The notes under the pieces were generated by a model, which worked only from the letters and a program-made list of their open reading frames with translations, did no database searches and was not told the origin of the DNA. From Tectiglobus sp965215755 (GTDB lineage Bacteria; Pseudomonadota; Alphaproteobacteria; Rhizobiales; Hyphomicrobiaceae): 64,000 nt of DNA. Positions within the stretch are counted from its first letter, which is position 1; every line of letters starts with the position of its first letter. This document shows positions 62,082 through 64,000 of this stretch, in pieces. The stretch lies in contig OZ244119.1 in assembly GCA_965215755.1 (NCBI GenBank), positions 1,116,001 to 1,180,000 on the forward strand. Reading direction: 5' to 3'. The position numbers were made by a program, and so were the translations under genes.

Positions 62082-62897
62082 ATGGCGAGCCAAGCCGAAA
62101 AAGGCGCTACGTTCCGCGCGCTGCATGAACGCGACGGAGCATTCATTATCCCGAACCCATGGGACATCGGGACGGCTATGATGATGCAGGGCATGGGCTT
62201 TGAAGCTCTGGCGACGACGAGTTCTGGGTTCGCCACCACGCTTGGCCGGTTTGATGGTCAGGTGAGCCTTGAAGAGAAACTCGAGCATTGCCGCCAGATC
62301 TCAAACGCTGTCGATATTCCGGTCAGCGCTGATATGGAGAACTGTTTCGCAGACTCTGCAGAGGGCGTTGCTGAGACAATCAGGCTGGCAGGTGAGACCG
62401 GGCTGGTCGGTTGTTCCATCGAAGATTACGATAACAAAGCCGATCCGAACGTCTATGATTTTGACTTAGCCGTCGCCCGGGTCAAAGCTGGCGTTGAAGC
62501 AGCGAATGCAATGCCATTTCCGTTTACAATTACAGCACGCGCCGAAGGCGTGTTGCGCAAGAAGCATGATCTCGATGAAGCGATACGCCGACTCAAGGCC
62601 TTCGAGGAAGTTGGCGCCCATGTCCTCTATGCACCCGGCCTGACGACCAATGATGATGTCCGCAAGGTGGTCGGCGCGGTTTCCAAGCCGGTCAATGTGC
62701 TCACGCTGCCGCATTTCAAGATGGATGAGCTGGCTGCGGCTGGTGCCAAGCGCATTAGTTTGGGTGGATGGCTTGCCCGTGTTGCCACTGGTGGCTGGCT
62801 GCGGGCTGCGCAGGAGATGCAGGGTGCCGGCACATTTGCGGAACTAAATAATGCCGCCAGCGGCCGTGACGTGGCGAATGCTCTGAAGGGCCAATAG
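62082..62897 (+). CDS. Isocitrate lyase/PEP mutase family protein
   Basis: A 271-residue TIM-barrel enzyme of the PEP mutase/isocitrate lyase superfamily. The PNPWDIGTAMMMQGMGF block, the Mg-binding VSADMENCFADS, IEDYDNK and the PGLTTNDDVRKVV strand are typical of the oxaloacetate-decarboxylase/methylisocitrate-lyase-like subgroup. The usual KKCGH motif of true lyases is absent. ATG 62082 has GGAGGAG. It follows secA by 178 bases and is a separate gene. Confidence 0.9.
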   Translation: MASQAEKGATFRALHERDGAFIIPNPWDIGTAMMMQGMGFEALATTSSGFATTLGRFDGQVSLEEKLEHCRQISNAVDIPVSADMENCFADSAEGVAETIRLAGETGLVGCSIEDYDNKADPNVYDFDLAVARVKAGVEAANAMPFPFTITARAEGVLRKKHDLDEAIRRLKAFEEVGAHVLYAPGLTTNDDVRKVVGAVSKPVNVLTLPHFKMDELAAAGAKRISLGGWLARVATGGWLRAAQEMQGAGTFAELNNAASGRDVANALKGQ

Positions 62898-62907
62898 TCT
62901 GGCGAGG

Positions 62908-62933
62908 CCGGCCACTGGTTTCAGAGTGGCCGG
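62908..62933. terminator. Bidirectional hairpin between convergent genes
   Basis: Perfect 9-bp arms CCGGCCACT (62908-62916) and AGTGGCCGG (62925-62933) over an 8-base loop between the PEP-mutase-like and CoA-transferase stops. No strong T run. Confidence 0.55.
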
Positions 62934-62947
62934 TCACGATTAAGCCA

Positions 62948-64000
62948 CTACGTTCGGCGCTTTTCTACGAGGACGCCGGCTTCTGCCAGCTTTTCGATTG
63001 CCGCCTCGTCGAACCCATGTTCTGCGAGGACTTCGCGAGCATGCGCCGAGAACTTCGGCGGGGTCGACTTATAACCGCCGGGCGTACGCGACAGCCGAAC
63101 CGGAGTGCCCATGCCCTTGTACCAGTCATCTTCATAGACCATGCCGCGGGCGCGGGTATGTTCGCTTTCGGCGACCTGGCCGGTATCAAGCACAGGTCCA
63201 CATGGTAGACCTGACTTCAATAACTCGAGTGCGAAAGCGACGCCATCGACCTCGGCTAGCTTGGCCATGATGATCTCGTTTAGAGCATCACGGTTGTTGA
63301 GCCGGTCGCCGTTAGTCTTGAAGCGCTCGTCGTCCGCCAGCTCCGGCCGTCCAAGGACCTCGCAGACCTTCTTGAAGGCCCGATTGTTGCCGGCACCCAG
63401 CATGACCGGAACAGTCTTCGTTGGGTACATGCCATAAGGCACCAGATTGGAGTGCTGGTTGCCCGTCAATTGTGGGACCTTCCCCGACAGGAAGTAGTTC
63501 GGGAAGTGCGGGTGCATTAAGGACAGGGCTGAATCATAGAGTGTCACTTCGATTGCCTGGCCTTCTCCAGACGAGTTTCGCTCGTGAATCGACAGAAGGA
63601 TGCCGATGACGCAATAGAGCCCCATCGAGAGATCCACAACCGGAAGGCCAAGCCGCATGGGGCCGGTATCAATGGAGCCATTGACACTGTAATGGCCGGC
63701 CATGGCTCCAACGATGCCGTCGTAGCCTGGGAAACCGCCCAGTGGGCCGTCGTTACCAAAGCCGGAAATCTTACAGTAGATCAGTTGAGGGAAGCGCTCT
63801 TTCAGCTGTTCGTATCCGATGCCCCAGGACTCCATCGATCCCGGCTTGAAGTTCTCTATCAGAACATCTGCATCTTCCAGCAGCTTGAGTAGGACTTTGC
63901 GACCTTCTTCCTTTGAAAGATCAAGGCCGACAGAGCGCTTGTTTCGGTTGATGCCGATGAAATAGGCCGCGTCGTCATCGTGGAATGGAGGGCCCCAGTC
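62948..64000 (-). CDS. CaiB/BaiF-family CoA transferase, 5' end beyond the window
   Basis: The frame is open to base 64000, so the start is outside; 350 residues are visible. It has the YFIGINRNKRSVGLDLS and DVLIENFKPGSM blocks, the IYCKISGFGNDGPL signature and a catalytic-type Asp in TLYDSALSLMHPHF. It moves CoA between organic acids, like the homolog at 52519-53715. The substrate cannot be read. Confidence 0.95.
   Translation of the reverse strand, partial: DWGPPFHDDDAAYFIGINRNKRSVGLDLSKEEGRKVLLKLLEDADVLIENFKPGSMESWGIGYEQLKERFPQLIYCKISGFGNDGPLGGFPGYDGIVGAMAGHYSVNGSIDTGPMRLGLPVVDLSMGLYCVIGILLSIHERNSSGEGQAIEVTLYDSALSLMHPHFPNYFLSGKVPQLTGNQHSNLVPYGMYPTKTVPVMLGAGNNRAFKKVCEVLGRPELADDERFKTNGDRLNNRDALNEIIMAKLAEVDGVAFALELLKSGLPCGPVLDTGQVAESEHTRARGMVYEDDWYKGMGTPVRLSRTPGGYKSTPPKFSAHAREVLAEHGFDEAAIEKLAEAGVLVEKRRT

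Overview
Chromosomal fragment of an alphaproteobacterium, probably a marine or aquatic Rhodospirillales-like heterotroph. The evidence is the gene content and order: a divergent ppiC/secA pair with argJ and mutT behind ppiC; a comF - grxC - nitrilase - DUF1178 run; a TRAP transporter; several CaiB-type CoA transferases; and a symporter-histidine kinase of the CrbS/MxtR type. No replication origin, rRNA, prophage or CRISPR array is visible. The left and right edges cut through genes (an ABC ATPase and a CoA transferase).

Layout. 1-5.5 kb: end of a branched-chain-type ABC transporter operon, a CheY-like regulator, a small membrane protein translationally coupled to a sodium/solute symporter-histidine kinase, and its LuxR-type regulator; then a LysE exporter and tRNA-Arg(CCT). 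5.8-11.1 kb: a tight five-gene operon, with every junction a 4-nt overlap, encoding a GNAT-like protein, an E1/ThiF-like adenylyltransferase, a polytopic membrane protein, a second GNAT-like protein and a nitroreductase-like protein. I regard it as the best candidate here for an undescribed pathway. 11.1-12.9 kb: TetR, PspA and YiaA envelope-stress genes. 13-16.7 kb: amidotransferase, acyl-CoA ligase, and a CcdA/thioredoxin pair.

The clearest surprise is selenocysteine. Two genes that a standard caller would truncate or miss carry an in-frame TGA exactly where a redox cysteine belongs. One is a periplasmic thioredoxin-like protein (W-U-P-T-C) next to ccdA, the other a SelW-family protein (C-G-A-U). 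Both have a hairpin immediately 3' of the TGA, placed as a bacterial SECIS would be. Neither the Sec machinery nor tRNA-Sec lies in the window.

19-23 kb: an ArsR-type regulator divergent from a NIPSNAP/ABM monooxygenase-like pair. An intact IS1182-like element has split the NIPSNAP gene; removing the IS and one GACCC copy restores the frame. 23-55 kb is a patchwork of catabolic genes: BKACE and 3-hydroxyacyl dehydrogenase (carnitine-like), SDR, UxaA-type dehydratase, flavin monooxygenase, MBL hydrolase, protocatechuate 3,4-dioxygenase, orphan fumarase beta subunit, haloacid dehalogenase, enoyl-CoA hydratase, gamma-glutamyltransferase, a TRAP transporter, a PanB-like enzyme, PhyH oxygenase, enol-lactonase-like hydrolases and a CoA transferase. 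They suggest uptake and breakdown of organic acids, aromatics and amines. Two large nested palindromes sit side by side at 43.5-43.7 kb. 55-64 kb is mostly housekeeping: mutT, TPMT, argJ, ppiC, secA (with an apparent ~90-residue insertion), an isocitrate-lyase-family enzyme and the right-edge CoA transferase.
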